NCBI GenBank assembly: GCA_002168225.1
Contig: NHBH01000009.1
Coordinates: 257,609 to 321,608 of the forward strand
Direction of reading: 5' to 3'
Length of the DNA: 64,000 nucleotides
From: Micavibrio sp. TMED2
GTDB lineage: Bacteria; Pseudomonadota; Alphaproteobacteria; TMED2
The position numbers and the translations under genes are program-made. Every line of letters begins with the position of its first letter. The stretch's first letter is position 1. This document shows positions 37,159 to 46,890 of the stretch, one piece after another. The notes beneath the pieces were generated by a model that was not told where the DNA came from, ran no database searches, and saw nothing but the letters and a program-made list of their open reading frames with translations.

Positions 37159-39835
37159 TTGCGACCTCATAGACATCGGGTGACAGCTTCGGCTGGTCGA
37201 GCAGGCGTTTCAGCTCGGCTGCCATGGCGGCCTGACGTGTCGGCTCATAGCGCCGCCACTGCCGCATCGGCGCGAGCAGGCGTGCTGCGGTCTGCGGATT
37301 CAGACTGTTCAACTCGATCACCACATCGATCAGCAGTTTGTAGCCGCTGCCATCCGGGGCGTGGAAGTGCTGTGGATTACCGGCGGCAAAGGCACCGACG
37401 AGTGAGCGCAGGCGGTTCGGGTTCTTCAGCGTGAAGGCCGGATGCTCCATTAGGGAGCGGACCTTGCTGAGGGTATCCGGGTGGCATGAACGGGCCTGGA
37501 TCATGAACCATTTGTCGATCACCAGATCCTCATGCCGCCAGCGCTGATAGAAGTCGTTGAGCGCGGTATCGGCTTCAATCCCGCCAGCATCGACCAGTTC
37601 GGACAGGGCGGCGAGGCGGTCGGTCATGTTGTCGGCGGTCTGGTACTGGCGATTGGCCAGTGAAATGCCATGATCATCGGGCAGCTGGCAGAGATAGCCG
37701 AGCGCGGTATTGCGCAGGCTGCGGCGACCGATCTGTTCGGCCACCGGTGCCGGGCTGGCGTTCAGGGACAGCCGGTCATAGAGCGCCTGCCACTTGCCCT
37801 CAAAGCTCTCGGCCAGCCCCTGATACAGGCTGTCGCGCAGATTGTGCAGGCGCAGCGGGTCAACATTCTCGCATTGCTGGGCGAGATAGCTTTCCGGCGG
37901 CAGGGACAACAGCTTGGCGCGGAACCGGTCGGGTGTATCCGGCGCATCGAGATTGGCGCGGAACAGGCTGGCAATCAGCTTCGGCGTGCTGCCATTCTCC
38001 GCCAGTGTGTCATGTTGTCGGTCATAGGCATCCATGATCAGCCGCGTGGTCAGGGTCTGCCCGGCTTCCCAGCGATTGAACGGGTCGCTGTCATGGCTGC
38101 CGAGGGTGACCAACTGGTCATTGCCGGTCTCGAGCTTCAATGTCACCGGGGCGGAGAAGCCGCGGAACAGCGATGGCGTCGGCGGCACCGACACATCGAC
38201 GAAGCGGAAGCTCTGGGTTGTATCGGTCAGTTCGATCACCCGTGTCGTGTCGCCATAGCCGATCGCCGTATTGTCCTCGCCATCGAGATAGAGCGGCAGG
38301 TCCTGCCCATTACCGGCAACCAGCCCCATGCGGACCGGTACGACCATGGGCTTCTTGTCCGTCTGGCCGGGCGTATCGGCAAGCTGTTGGGTCAGCACAA
38401 GCGTATAGCTGTGGCTGGCCTCGTCATAGCTGCCCTTGGCCAGAATGACCGGCGTACCGGCCTGATCATACCAACGACGGAACTGGCCCAGATCGTGACC
38501 ACTGGCCTCCTCGATCGAGGTGATGAAATCCTCACAGGTCACGGCCTGGCCGTCATAGCGCTCGAAATACAGATCGGTGCCCTGACGGAATGCCTGCGGT
38601 CCGACGAGGCCGTGCATCATGCGGATGACCTCGGCACCCTTCTCATACACGGTGGCAGTATAGAAGTTGTTGATTTCAATATAGCTTTTTGGCTGGATCG
38701 GATGGGCGAGGGGACCTGCATCCTCGGGGAACTGGGCGGCGCGCAGAGCCTGCACATCGGCGATCCGCTTGACCGCCGCATCATTCATATCGGCGGAGAA
38801 CTGCTGGTCGCGAAAGACCGTGAAGCCTTCTTTCAGGGTCAGTTGGAACCAGTCACGGCAGGTAACCCGGTTGCCGCTCCAGTTATGGAAATACTCGTGC
38901 GCGATGACACTCTCGACACCCTCGTAATCGCCATCGGTGGCTGTGTCTTCGCTGGCTAGAACATATTTGGTGTTGAAGATGTTGAGGCCCTTGTTCTCCA
39001 TGGCCCCCATGTTGAAATCGCCGACCGCCACGATGTTGAACACATCGAGATCGTATTCGCGGCCATAGGCGGTTTCATCCCAGCGCATCGAGGCTTTCAG
39101 GGACGCCATGGCGTGACCGGTTTTGTCCTCATTACCCGGCTCGACGAAAATGCCGAGTTGTACCGCGCGCCCGGATTGGGTCGTGAAGCTGTCCCGGACC
39201 TCGACCAGATGCCCGGCGACGAGGGCGAACAGATAGCAGGGCTTCGGATGCGGGTCGTCCCAGACGGCGTAATGGCGGCCCGGTCCGGCATTGCCCTGTT
39301 CCACGGGATTGCCATTGCCGAGCAGTACCGGGCAGCTCTCCAGATCAGCCTCGATCCGCGTCACGAACGGGGCCAGCACATCGGGCCGGTCGGGATAATA
39401 GGTGATCCGGCGGAAGCCCTCGGCCTCGCACTGGGTGCAGAAATTCCCGGACGAGCGATAGAGACCCTCCAGCCGGGTGTTCTCCTGCGGTTTGATCCGG
39501 GTGGTGATGGTCAGCTCAACCGTGCCGTCACATGCGGGCAGGGTAATGTCGTGATCGGTGACGGTATAGCTGTCGGGGCCGAGGGCATCGCCATTCATGA
39601 TGATGCTGACCAGCTCCAGTTCCTCGCCATCGAGCACGATCGGCGCGGCACCCTCACCATTCCGGGTCAGCGACATGGTGTTGTCGACCAGCGCATAATC
39701 ATCGAACAGCTTGAAGGTCAGGTCGACCTTATCAACCATGTAGGCCGGTGGCTGGTAATCCTTGAGATAGGTGGCTTTCGGGGTCGCAAGCATGCTTGCG
39801 TCAAGAGCGTTTGCAGCGGCAAGGAGCAGAGCCAT
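37139..39835 (-). CDS. pepN: Aminopeptidase N (M1 family)
   Basis: An 898-residue zinc metallopeptidase that removes N-terminal residues from peptides in the cytoplasm. The zinc site is VIAHEYFHNWSGNRVTCRDW (HExxH, with the second Glu 18 residues on), preceded by the substrate-binding GAMENKGLN. Length and the C-terminal helical domain fit PepN of the E. coli type. The listed ATG has no good ribosome site; ATG at 39793 (MLATPKATYL) would remove 14 poorly conserved residues. It stands alone, with 105 bases separating it from the HAD gene upstream. Confidence 0.95.
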   Translation of the reverse strand: MALLLAAANALDASMLATPKATYLKDYQPPAYMVDKVDLTFKLFDDYALVDNTMSLTRNGEGAAPIVLDGEELELVSIIMNGDALGPDSYTVTDHDITLPACDGTVELTITTRIKPQENTRLEGLYRSSGNFCTQCEAEGFRRITYYPDRPDVLAPFVTRIEADLESCPVLLGNGNPVEQGNAGPGRHYAVWDDPHPKPCYLFALVAGHLVEVRDSFTTQSGRAVQLGIFVEPGNEDKTGHAMASLKASMRWDETAYGREYDLDVFNIVAVGDFNMGAMENKGLNIFNTKYVLASEDTATDGDYEGVESVIAHEYFHNWSGNRVTCRDWFQLTLKEGFTVFRDQQFSADMNDAAVKRIADVQALRAAQFPEDAGPLAHPIQPKSYIEINNFYTATVYEKGAEVIRMMHGLVGPQAFRQGTDLYFERYDGQAVTCEDFITSIEEASGHDLGQFRRWYDQAGTPVILAKGSYDEASHSYTLVLTQQLADTPGQTDKKPMVVPVRMGLVAGNGQDLPLYLDGEDNTAIGYGDTTRVIELTDTTQSFRFVDVSVPPTPSLFRGFSAPVTLKLETGNDQLVTLGSHDSDPFNRWEAGQTLTTRLIMDAYDRQHDTLAENGSTPKLIASLFRANLDAPDTPDRFRAKLLSLPPESYLAQQCENVDPLRLHNLRDSLYQGLAESFEGKWQALYDRLSLNASPAPVAEQIGRRSLRNTALGYLCQLPDDHGISLANRQYQTADNMTDRLAALSELVDAGGIEADTALNDFYQRWRHEDLVIDKWFMIQARSCHPDTLSKVRSLMEHPAFTLKNPNRLRSLVGAFAAGNPQHFHAPDGSGYKLLIDVVIELNSLNPQTAARLLAPMRQWRRYEPTRQAAMAAELKRLLDQPKLSPDVYEVASKSLDG

Positions 39836-39940
39836 AAATCAGACAGTCCCAATGGCGGTGGCGGATTTTGCAATCACCATAGCGCCGAATCAGGACTTCG
39901 CCCATAGCTGATCTGTGAAAGTTATGCTCTGTCCGACCGG

Positions 39941-40711
39941 TCAGTCGGATTTCGGGGCGGCTGCCGGGTGGGTCTCCAGCTCGGCGTCGTCCGGCTCTTC
40001 CTGATCCACCTGATCCGGCGGTATGCCAGCGGCCAATGAGCGGGCGATCAGCGGCTTCGGCTTGCGCCGCTTGCGGATGATACGCACCCAGTCAGGGGTG
40101 GTCAGGCTGTCAGTGATATAGTCGATCTCGTCATAGACAAGTTCCGAGTCCTGTGGCCAGACCATGACCCGCATGCCGGCGGCACGCGCGGCACGGGCAC
40201 CTGCCGGACTGTCCTCAAGCACCAGACACTGATGCGGTGGCAGCATCATCTTCAAGGCGGCCCGGAAATACGGCTCGGGGTCGGGCTTGGGTTTGCCCAC
40301 ATCATCCATGCTGAGGGAAAATTCGAGCAGGTTGTTAGGGCCAATGACCTTAAGACTGGCATCGACCAGCGGGCGGGTACTGTTTGAGACCACAGCCTGA
40401 CGCAACCCCATGGCGGCAAAGATCATGATCTGGCTGTCGACACCGGGGCGGGTTTTCACCTTCTCCATGACATTGGCGTCGTAATAGGCATGTACCGCAT
40501 CGCGCCAGCCATTGAAGTCGAGGGTCAGCCCGCGTTCGGTTTTCAGGTAATCCCAGATTTCCGCCGTGGTGCGACCGAGGAAGCGTTTGATATCGGCATG
40601 GCTGAGCGGTGCGCCATGGCTCGCCGCGACCGCGCCGATACATTCCTGATGCAGTGGCTCACTATCGACCAGCGTGCCGTCACAGTCCCAGAGAATAGCC
40701 TTAATCGGCAT
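39941..40711 (-). CDS. HAD family hydrolase (phosphoglycolate phosphatase-like)
   Basis: A HAD-IA phosphatase of about 256 residues. Motif I is LWDCDGTLVDSEPLH, motif II VVSNSTRP, the conserved Lys region DDVGKPKPDPEPYF and motif IV CLVLEDSPAGARAA. The substrate is not predictable; Gph- and beta-phosphoglucomutase-like enzymes share this form. The ATG at 40711 has GGATGGGG about 6 bases upstream and is preferred to the ATG at 40723. It overlaps proB by 11 bases, so it is in the same operon. The last ~40 residues are acidic, proline-rich and unlike the family, probably a disordered tail. Confidence 0.88.
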   Translation of the reverse strand: MPIKAILWDCDGTLVDSEPLHQECIGAVAASHGAPLSHADIKRFLGRTTAEIWDYLKTERGLTLDFNGWRDAVHAYYDANVMEKVKTRPGVDSQIMIFAAMGLRQAVVSNSTRPLVDASLKVIGPNNLLEFSLSMDDVGKPKPDPEPYFRAALKMMLPPHQCLVLEDSPAGARAARAAGMRVMVWPQDSELVYDEIDYITDSLTTPDWVRIIRKRRKPKPLIARSLAAGIPPDQVDQEEPDDAELETHPAAAPKSD

Positions 40712-41864
40712 GGTTTGCCCCATCCTGTTGCTGTGTCATGGCGAGATCGTCGCGGTGGATCATTTCCTCACGTCCGGCAAAGCCGAGAATGCTCTCGATC
40801 TCCTGACTGTGGTGACCGGCGATCAGCATGGCGTCCTCGCTGCTATAGGCGGTGATGCCACGGGCGATCTCGATACCGTCCGGGCCATCCACGGCAACAA
40901 TGTCACCGCGCTCGAAGCTGCCGGTTACCAGCGCCACACCGGCGGGCAGCAGGCTGCGACCATTATTGAGTGCCCGGACCGCACCGGCATCAACGCGGAT
41001 GCGTCCGGCAAGGTCCACATGGCCGACAATCCAGCTCTTGCGTGCCCGGATAGGTTCCGCAACCGCTTCGAACCAGCTGAACGGTGCTTCACCGGTTGCC
41101 GCTGCGTGATCTTCGCGGAACTGGCTCAGCGGTGACAGCGCATGGCCATTGCCGAGCAGGACGTGGCATCCGGCAGCCGTGGCGATCTTGGCGGCGGCGA
41201 TCTTGGTCACCATGCCACCGGTGCCGACACCGGACTGTGCGCCACCGGCCATGGCCTCGATCTCCGGTGTGATGCGCGGAATATGGCCGATGCGTTTTGC
41301 CATGCTGTTTCTGGTCGGGTCGGCAGTATAGAGTCCCTGCACATCGCTCAGCAGGATCAGGGTATCAGCAGAAGACATCTGGGCGACACGGGCACCGAGC
41401 CGATCATTGTCACCGAAGCGAATTTCAGCGGTAGCAACCGTATCATTCTCGTTGATTACCGGCACCGCGCCGAGCGACAGCAGGGTCGAGAGCGTCGCGC
41501 GGGCATTGAGGTGACGGCGGCGGTCCTCGGTATCGTCGGGGGTCAGCAGCAGCTGTGCCGCCGGTACGCCATGGGCGGCAAGGGCGGCCTGATAGTGATG
41601 GGCTAGCAGTACCTGACCGGCAGCGGCGGCGGCCTGCTTTTCCTCGAGCTTCAGCTTGCCGGTTGGCAGTCCGAGCAGACGGCGGCCGAGGGCAATCGCG
41701 CCGGAGGAAACGATAATTACATCCTGACCAGCCTTGCGGGCATCGGCGATATTGAGCGCAAGGCTCTCAAGCCAGGCACGACGGATCGTGCCGGTTTCAT
41801 CATCTACGAGAAGGGCTGAGCCGATTTTGACGACAAAGCGTCTGGCGGCATCAAGGTGTCGCAT
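40701..41864 (-). CDS. proB: Glutamate 5-kinase
   Basis: ProB phosphorylates glutamate in the first step of proline synthesis. The 387-residue protein from the ATG at 41864 (MRHLDAARRFVVKIGSALL) contains the kinase motifs IIVSSGAIALGRRLLG, PVINENDTVAT, FGDNDRLGA and GTGGMVTKIAAAKIA, followed by a PUA domain (from about residue 275: WIVGHVDLAGRIRVDAGA). Longer readings to 42008 run into an upstream gap without conservation. In many Alphaproteobacteria proB follows obg directly and proA comes next; here a TPR-like gene lies between obg and proB, and a HAD gene occupies the proA position. Confidence 0.95.
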   Translation of the reverse strand: MRHLDAARRFVVKIGSALLVDDETGTIRRAWLESLALNIADARKAGQDVIIVSSGAIALGRRLLGLPTGKLKLEEKQAAAAAGQVLLAHHYQAALAAHGVPAAQLLLTPDDTEDRRRHLNARATLSTLLSLGAVPVINENDTVATAEIRFGDNDRLGARVAQMSSADTLILLSDVQGLYTADPTRNSMAKRIGHIPRITPEIEAMAGGAQSGVGTGGMVTKIAAAKIATAAGCHVLLGNGHALSPLSQFREDHAAATGEAPFSWFEAVAEPIRARKSWIVGHVDLAGRIRVDAGAVRALNNGRSLLPAGVALVTGSFERGDIVAVDGPDGIEIARGITAYSSEDAMLIAGHHSQEIESILGFAGREEMIHRDDLAMTQQQDGANHAD

Positions 41865-41908
41865 TGTGATCTGTTCTGTAGAACGGTCAGGGACCGGTTG
41901 AGTGGCTG

Positions 41909-43606
41909 CTAGTTTGCTGCGGTGACAGCCAGATCCACATCGGCCAGCACCGGCAGAATATAGGTGCGGAAGGCATACCCCCGCAGGAACGGTAAGTCCA
42001 CCCGGCATTGCTCGCCTTGGCCTTCACAGGCATTGGCGATGATTTGCTCTACCGGCAGCGGGGTAACGCCTGCGCGGATGCTCATACCGAGGGCAAGCAG
42101 GGCACTCGCATTAACGGCATTGATATCGGCGCTTGGCAACTGGGCAAAGATATCAGCCGCTTGGGCAATCGGCCGCATGCCGCTGAGGGCATTGCGATCC
42201 TCAAGCCGTTTTTCAAAATTGCTCAGCTGTGTAGTCCAGCCACGGCGGAAAAACCGCAGCAGTCGTTGGGCCATGTCAACGCTGGCAAACTCACGGGCAC
42301 GGGTTTCCGGGTCGGCTTCCAGCAATGCCTCCAGCCCGGGTGCAAAATAGCTGCCTTCCAGTTCTTCGATCAGTGGCAGGGCCTCTTCATCGCGACCGGC
42401 ATAGAGATAGTAGCGGGCGAGCAGGTACTGGGCTTCCTCACGCAGGGTCGGGACATCGATATTGCTGAGGGTCACGGTTGCTGCCGGGAAATAACCGAGT
42501 GCTGCCTGAGCGCCGACCACCTCGACCAGCAGTTCCGCTGGCAGGGTAACGCCGAGGCTCTGGCTGAGCACGATACCGGCCTGCAGTACCTCATCGGCCA
42601 CCAGCAATTCGCCACCGAGGGCGAGGTTCTGGGCCAGCAGCATCTGGGCAAAGGCCCGGTCGATGTCGCGGGTCAGTGCTGCCAGCGCTGTCATGGCTGG
42701 CTCAACACCCTGCATGCGGGCCATATCGGCGACAAGCAGGGCATTGATCCGGGCCCGCGGCACCGGGCCGCTGTCGATGGTATCGATCTGTTCGATTGCC
42801 TTGGCGGTAACGGCAATGGTGTTGATATCGCCGATCAGGCTGGCTGTCGCCGCGATCTGCAGCAGGCCAAGGGTCTGATCCAGGGCGGCTGCCTGCTCAC
42901 CCTGAGCGAGGATCATCGGCGGTGCTTCCGCCAGAATGGTCAGGGCGCGACCCGGCTCGCCGATCTCGATGAACATCTGTGCCAGCTGGGTCGTGGCAAC
43001 AGCGCGGATCAGGTTGCCATCGGCTTCCGACAGAGCCTGTGCCGCCGCAGCAGCAGATTCCAGTGCCGGTTCATCCTGGCCGAGGGCATTCAGTTGCAGG
43101 GTCACCTGTTCAAAGGCGGCAGCCCGAATGATCGGGGTGGCGATCCGGCCAGCCGTGTCGCGTGCGGTGCTCAGTTCGCCGCGCCGGACATAGAAATCAA
43201 CCAGCCATGCCCGGTGGGCGTCGCGCAGGAAAATATCCTGAGCATCGGCACCGGCCTGTTCGCTTAACGGATACAGGCAGTCCTCATGGGGGCGGGTGAT
43301 GCAGTCGGTCAGGGCCTGATCGAGGTTGCGATCTAGCACCAGAGCCTGTTCCGGTGGCGCATTGCCAAGGATCAGCCGGTAATAATAATCGCGGGAGGCA
43401 TAGACGCTGCTGACCGCCTGATAGGTATCAGCATAGCGCACGATGCGGGCGACGATTTCGGTCTCCCGGTCGGCGGCGGCGATTTGTCGATCCAGTTCCT
43501 CATTGGCCTCCGTCACGGCCATATAGCTGGTTACACCGGCATAGGCGGCATAACCGAAGAAGATCAAAAGGACGATTCCGGCAAAGAAGCGCGCTGCATC
43601 ATTCAT
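41909..43606 (-). CDS. Membrane-anchored helical-repeat (TPR-like) protein, unknown function
   Basis: I do not recognise this family. The 565-residue reading starts at MNDAARFFAG, has one N-terminal membrane helix (FFAGIVLLIFFGYAAYAGV) and then an almost all-helical, alanine- and leucine-rich body with repeating A-x-x-x-A-L patterns typical of TPR or SEL1-like solenoids, so most of the protein is probably periplasmic. Four cysteines are spread in the body (DCITRPHEDCLYP and ACEGQGEQC) and could form two disulfides. It sits between obg and proB on the same strand. A scaffold role is guessed from the fold only. Confidence 0.7.
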   Translation of the reverse strand: MNDAARFFAGIVLLIFFGYAAYAGVTSYMAVTEANEELDRQIAAADRETEIVARIVRYADTYQAVSSVYASRDYYYRLILGNAPPEQALVLDRNLDQALTDCITRPHEDCLYPLSEQAGADAQDIFLRDAHRAWLVDFYVRRGELSTARDTAGRIATPIIRAAAFEQVTLQLNALGQDEPALESAAAAAQALSEADGNLIRAVATTQLAQMFIEIGEPGRALTILAEAPPMILAQGEQAAALDQTLGLLQIAATASLIGDINTIAVTAKAIEQIDTIDSGPVPRARINALLVADMARMQGVEPAMTALAALTRDIDRAFAQMLLAQNLALGGELLVADEVLQAGIVLSQSLGVTLPAELLVEVVGAQAALGYFPAATVTLSNIDVPTLREEAQYLLARYYLYAGRDEEALPLIEELEGSYFAPGLEALLEADPETRAREFASVDMAQRLLRFFRRGWTTQLSNFEKRLEDRNALSGMRPIAQAADIFAQLPSADINAVNASALLALGMSIRAGVTPLPVEQIIANACEGQGEQCRVDLPFLRGYAFRTYILPVLADVDLAVTAAN

Positions 43607-43764
43607 GTGCGGACCTGTAGGCGGGCGGTGCCTGCGATTTGGATCACCATAGATGTCAACATCGGGTGAAATATACTTTGAAGCCACTGGCAGTAGGGCA
43701 AATACCATTGGTTACAGTATCGTCGTTAATGGTGTGGTGCCAATGCCCGACACGGGTTTTGGTC

Positions 43765-44835
43765 TCAATACTCGCTGTCCTGCGCTGTGTCGGTGACAGC
43801 CGCTTCCTGCTCCCAGGGGGCGTCATCTTCCTCTTCCGGGACTGCATTGGCTTTGAGGATGGCGGCTTCAAGGGCGTAAATGATTGGTTTTAAACCCTGA
43901 CTGGTGGCACCAGACAGCTCATACACCGTGGCATCGGTCTCCGCACGCAGGGCGGCAACCTTCTCGGCGATTTCTTCCTCGCTCAGGGCATCGATCTTGT
44001 TGAGTGCCACGATCTCCGGCTTGTCGGCCAGACCATTGCCATAGGCGGTGAGTTCACCACGGACGATTCGATAGTTCTCAACCACATCCTCGGCGGTGCC
44101 GTCGATCAGGTGCAGCAGGATACGGGTACGCTCCACATGGCCAAGGAAACGGTCACCCAGACCCTTGCCCTCGGATGCGCCCTCGATCAGGCCGGGAATA
44201 TCGGCGAGCACGAAGCTGCCATCCTGGGTCTCGACCACGCCGAGATTGGGGGCAATGGTGGTGAAGGGGTAATCGGCGATCTTCGGCTTGGCAGCAGAAT
44301 TGGCAGCCAGAAAGGTTGATTTACCGGCATTCGGCAGTCCGACCAGCCCGGCATCGGCGATCAGCTTCAGACGCAGCCAGACCCAGCATTCCTCGCCCTC
44401 GAAGCCCTTCTGGGCATAGCGCGGTGCCTGATTGGTCGAGGTCTTGTAATGGCTGTTGCCATAGCCGCCATCGCCGCCCCGCAGGAGCTGGACGCTGTCG
44501 CCTTCCACGCTCAGATCGGCGAGCAGGGTTTCCCTGTCCTCATCCAGTATCTGGGTACCGATCGGCACTGGCACGATCAGGTCTTCGCCCTGTTTGCCGC
44601 TGCGGTTGCTGCCCATGCCGTTTTCGCCGCGCTCGGCCTTGAAATGCTGGCGGTAGCGGAAGTCGATCAGGGTATTGAGGGCCGGGACCGCCTTGAAGAT
44701 AACATGGCCACCACGCCCGCCATCACCACCGGCAGGACCGCCGCGCGGGACATATTTCTCACGCCGGAACGCGACGGAGCCGTGGCCACCATCGCCGGAT
44801 TTTAAAAAGATTTTGGCTTCGTCGAGAAATTTCAT
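43765..44835 (-). CDS. obg: GTPase Obg/CgtA, ribosome assembly
   Basis: A 356-residue Obg GTPase that acts late in 50S subunit assembly and in stress control. The glycine-rich Obg fold ([34 protein letters not shown]) precedes the G domain: G1 [10 protein letters not shown], switch [10 protein letters not shown]3 DIPGLIEGA and G4 LNKIDAL. The C-terminal tail is acidic. It follows rplU-rpmA on the same strand, the classical order, but a terminator lies between rpmA and obg. Confidence 0.96.
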   Translation of the reverse strand: MKFLDEAKIFLKSGDGGHGSVAFRREKYVPRGGPAGGDGGRGGHVIFKAVPALNTLIDFRYRQHFKAERGENGMGSNRSGKQGEDLIVPVPIGTQILDEDRETLLADLSVEGDSVQLLRGGDGGYGNSHYKTSTNQAPRYAQKGFEGEECWVWLRLKLIADAGLVGLPNAGKSTFLAANSAAKPKIADYPFTTIAPNLGVVETQDGSFVLADIPGLIEGASEGKGLGDRFLGHVERTRILLHLIDGTAEDVVENYRIVRGELTAYGNGLADKPEIVALNKIDALSEEEIAEKVAALRAETDATVYELSGATSQGLKPIIYALEAAILKANAVPEEEDDAPWEQEAAVTDTAQDSEY

Positions 44836-44918
44836 GGGGTGGTGCGCCGGGGCGCTCTCGTAGCTGTGGTGGCTGCTATATGGGGGACTGCAGTTGTGTT
44901 GTCCGGTTGGCCGGGATC

Positions 44919-44964
44919 AAAAACAACTTTAGCGAACGGGCACGAGGGCACACGTTCGCTAAAG
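44919..44964 (-). terminator. Intrinsic terminator between rpmA and obg
   Basis: Reading the minus strand, CTTTAGCGAACG pairs perfectly with CGTTCGCTAAAG over 12 bp around a 14-base loop and is followed by TTGTTTTTGATC. It should end most transcripts of rplU-rpmA and leave obg dependent on read-through or its own promoter in the next ~80 bases. Confidence 0.85.
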
Positions 44965-45004
44965 AGAATTCAGTTACCGGCAGGACCGTAAAACGGTCGG
45001 CTGC

Positions 45005-45277
45005 TTATTCGGCAGCTTCCGCAGCGGTTTCCAGGATCGACACGGCGTTCTTGCCGCCACGGATCTTGTGGAATTTCACTTCGCCATCGGTAAGCGCGAA
45101 CAGGGTGTGATCCTTGCCCATGCCGACATTGTTGGCCGGATAGAATTTGGTGCCGCGCTGGCGAACAATGATGTTGCCTGCGAGAACGCTCTCACCACCG
45201 AATTTCTTTACGCCGAGGCGGCGGCCTTCACTGTCGCGACCGTTACGGGATGAACCGCCTGCTTTTTTATGTGCCAT
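45005..45277 (-). CDS. rpmA: 50S ribosomal protein L27
   Basis: A 90-residue L27 with the conserved start [20 protein letters not shown], whose N-terminal tail reaches the peptidyl-transferase centre, and the GVKKFGGE and [14 protein letters not shown] segments. It starts directly with MAHKK, without the cleavable extension found in Firmicutes. It is second in the rplU-rpmA operon. Confidence 0.97.
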   Translation of the reverse strand: MAHKKAGGSSRNGRDSEGRRLGVKKFGGESVLAGNIIVRQRGTKFYPANNVGMGKDHTLFALTDGEVKFHKIRGGKNAVSILETAAEAAE

Positions 45278-45308
45278 CGATCTCTTCCTGTCCTGGCTTA
45301 AACGTCAA

Positions 45309-45620
45309 TTAAACTGCGATATCAGTAATGCGCAGAACGGTCAGATCCTGACGGTGACCTTTCTTGCGGCGATAGTTCTGACGACGCTTCTTCTTGAAAA
45401 CGATGATTTTCGGACCGCGGTCCTGACCGAGGATTTCGGCCGTAACCTTGGCACCATCAACGAGTGGGCTGCCAACGGTGGTTTTTTTGCCGTCGCCAAC
45501 CATAAGGATATTGCCGAGCTCAATCTTGCCACCGGCTTCGCCGTCCAGCTTCTCGACCTTGATAACGTCGCCCTTGGCAACGCGATATTGCTTACCGCCG
45601 GTTTTCAGAACCGCATACAT
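45309..45620 (-). CDS. rplU: 50S ribosomal protein L21
   Basis: A 103-residue L21: [18 protein letters not shown] at the start and [15 protein letters not shown] near the end. The ribosome site GGAG is about 10 bases upstream of the ATG. First gene of the rplU-rpmA unit. Confidence 0.97.
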   Translation of the reverse strand: MYAVLKTGGKQYRVAKGDVIKVEKLDGEAGGKIELGNILMVGDGKKTTVGSPLVDGAKVTAEILGQDRGPKIIVFKKKRRQNYRRKKGHRQDLTVLRITDIAV

Positions 45621-45957
45621 CGTACTAACTCCAACTCATCTGGCGGTTGTTGACCGCCTGTCCGGTTTATCCAATCGATCGAAACCGCTCACAAGCATGG
45701 AGGCGAGCCGCCATTCGTGCCGACCGATCGTTTCTAGATCATGAAATCTGTTTGCGTGCAGGCCCCGTGTAACACCACGCCGCAATGAGCCATATCACGC
45801 GAGTGCGCAGGTAATATAGGTATGCGCGCTTTCTGTCAATTCATGGCAGCCAACAAATACGATACCCGGCCATGCACCGCCCCCGGGCGGTATTCCGGCA
45901 CGGCCATTATTGACATCTGACGGCACAAGAATATAAGCACCGCCCCTCAGGACACAA
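45621..45957. other. Non-coding gap between rplU and tRNA-Ser
   Basis: These 337 bases hold the promoter region of rplU (reading left) and of the tRNA (reading right). I see no convincing gene. A leftward reading frame that crosses it and the tRNA is an artefact (see rejected items). No ribosomal-protein leader structure could be drawn by eye. Confidence 0.6.
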
Positions 45958-46045
45958 GGAGAGATGCCGGAGTGGTTGAACGGGGCGGTCTCGAAAACCG
46001 TTGTGCGCTTCACGCGCACCGAGGGTTCGAATCCCTCTCTCTCCG
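45958..46045 (+). tRNA. tRNA-Ser (anticodon CGA)
   Basis: An 88-base class-II tRNA. The acceptor stem GGAGAGA (45958-45964) pairs with TCTCTCC (46038-46044), followed by discriminator G and an encoded CCA (46046-46048). The anticodon loop CTCGAAA places CGA at 45992-45994, decoding UCG. A long variable arm (TGTGCGCTTCACGCGCA region) identifies serine; the T arm is GAGGG-TTCGAAT-CCCTC. A terminator follows. It marks the left side of a mobile island, and tRNA 3' ends are common integration sites. Confidence 0.97.
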
Positions 46046-46072
46046 CCATTATCTTGTAGCGAACCCGAGATG

Positions 46073-46103
46073 AGGCCCCACCCGCGGGCCTTTTTCTTTT
46101 TGT
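46073..46103 (+). terminator. Terminator of tRNA-Ser
   Basis: AGGCCC pairs with GGGCCT across a 9-base loop and is followed by TTTTCTTTTTG, a factor-independent terminator 25 bases after the CCA end of the tRNA. Confidence 0.7.
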
Positions 46104-46398
46104 TTCAAAGGCGTTTAGCCGAGGCATCCGAACCTCGGAGACTGACGCCGGGTCCAGTTTCCGTCTCTAAACGGCCCTCCGTCTCTAACCGACCGAACCT
46201 CATGCCGAGCGGTTCGGCTTCGTGAAAGTCTACGTTTTCAGGTAGTTCCGCCCATCGCACCAGGGCATTTTCTGCGGCAGTTATCCCGGCTGGCGTCGCC
46301 ATCCTGAGAACGCGCGATAGGCGTTGTGCGACGTATTCACACGAACCATCAAATGCCAAATCAATCGCGCAGATGCGCACACTTGTGGATCCGTTTGA
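46104..46398. other. Junction region between tRNA-Ser and merR, no clear gene
   Basis: A 91-residue leftward frame (46380 to 46105) is open but shows no recognisable domain. The stretch includes a short inverted repeat (CCGAGG/CCTCGG, 46121-46140) and an imperfect direct repeat built on CCGTCTCTAA (46159-46190). Given its position between a tRNA and an accessory operon, it probably contains the island boundary or a gene remnant. Confidence 0.4.
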
Positions 46399-46812
46399 TC
46401 ACGATGCCAGCGCCTCCAGCACGGGGCACTCCGGCACCTCTTCGCCCGAGCACTGCGCAGCCGTGGCGGCGAGCACCTTCTCTATGCGCCTGAGGTCAGC
46501 GATCTTGGCGCGCACGTCCGCAAGATGTTGCTCCGTCAGCGCCTTCACCTCGGCGCAGGTCTGAGTCCCTCGATCTACGAGCTGCAAGAGCCCGCGCAAC
46601 TCCTCGATGGAGAAGCCCAGCTCCCGGCCGCGCAGGATGAAGCGCAAACGCCCAACATGGGTCTCGTCATAGACGCGGTAGCCGGATGCGGTGCGCGGTG
46701 GATCGGGCATCATGCTGATCTTCTCGTAATAACGGATGGTCTCCAGATTGCAGCCCGTGCGCCGCGCAAGGTCCGCGCGCTTCAGTCCCTTCCCGGAAAC
46801 GTGATCTCCCAT
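46399..46812 (-). CDS. merR: Mercury-responsive MerR transcriptional regulator
   Basis: A 137-residue MerR. The winged HTH is at the start (KRADLARRTGCNLETIRYYEKI), followed by the long dimer helix. The three mercury-binding cysteines of true MerR are present: in TQTCAEVK (about residue 86), AAQCSGEE (about 120) and PECPVLE (about 128). It represses and, with Hg(II), activates the divergent merTPF-A operon by untwisting the 19-bp spacer promoter at 46829-46859, and it should also control itself. Confidence 0.93.
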   Translation of the reverse strand: MGDHVSGKGLKRADLARRTGCNLETIRYYEKISMMPDPPRTASGYRVYDETHVGRLRFILRGRELGFSIEELRGLLQLVDRGTQTCAEVKALTEQHLADVRAKIADLRRIEKVLAATAAQCSGEEVPECPVLEALAS

Positions 46813-46828
46813 TCTGTCAAAAACCCCC

Positions 46829-46859
46829 TTGAGTCTGTAGTCACTACAGACCTTATCTT
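46829..46859 (+). promoter_or_regulatory. mer promoter with MerR operator in a 19-bp spacer
   Basis: The -35 is TTGAGT (46829-46834) and the -10 TATCTT (46854-46859), separated by 19 bases, which is the overlong spacing typical of MerR-controlled promoters. The spacer holds the dyad GTCTGTAG-TCA-CTACAGAC (46833-46851), an exact inverted repeat. This is the expected binding site of the adjacent MerR. Confidence 0.9.
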
Positions 46860-46890
46860 AAAATCAGAACCAAGGCGAGGACGATGACGC

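Noticed and set aside
37670..38959. 429-residue rightward open frame
   Set aside because: Antisense to pepN, whose HExxH and GAMEN motifs read on the minus strand.
42008..43267. 419-residue rightward open frame
   Set aside because: Antisense to the TPR-like gene, which has a clear membrane anchor and helical repeats; the opposite frame shows none.
45795..46127. 110-residue leftward frame containing REGFEPSVRVKRTTVFETAP
   Set aside because: This is the antisense reading of the tRNA-Ser gene, a well-known false gene call.
46105..46380. 91-residue leftward frame next to merR
   Set aside because: No ribosome site, no motif and a short internal repeat; kept only as part of the junction region.
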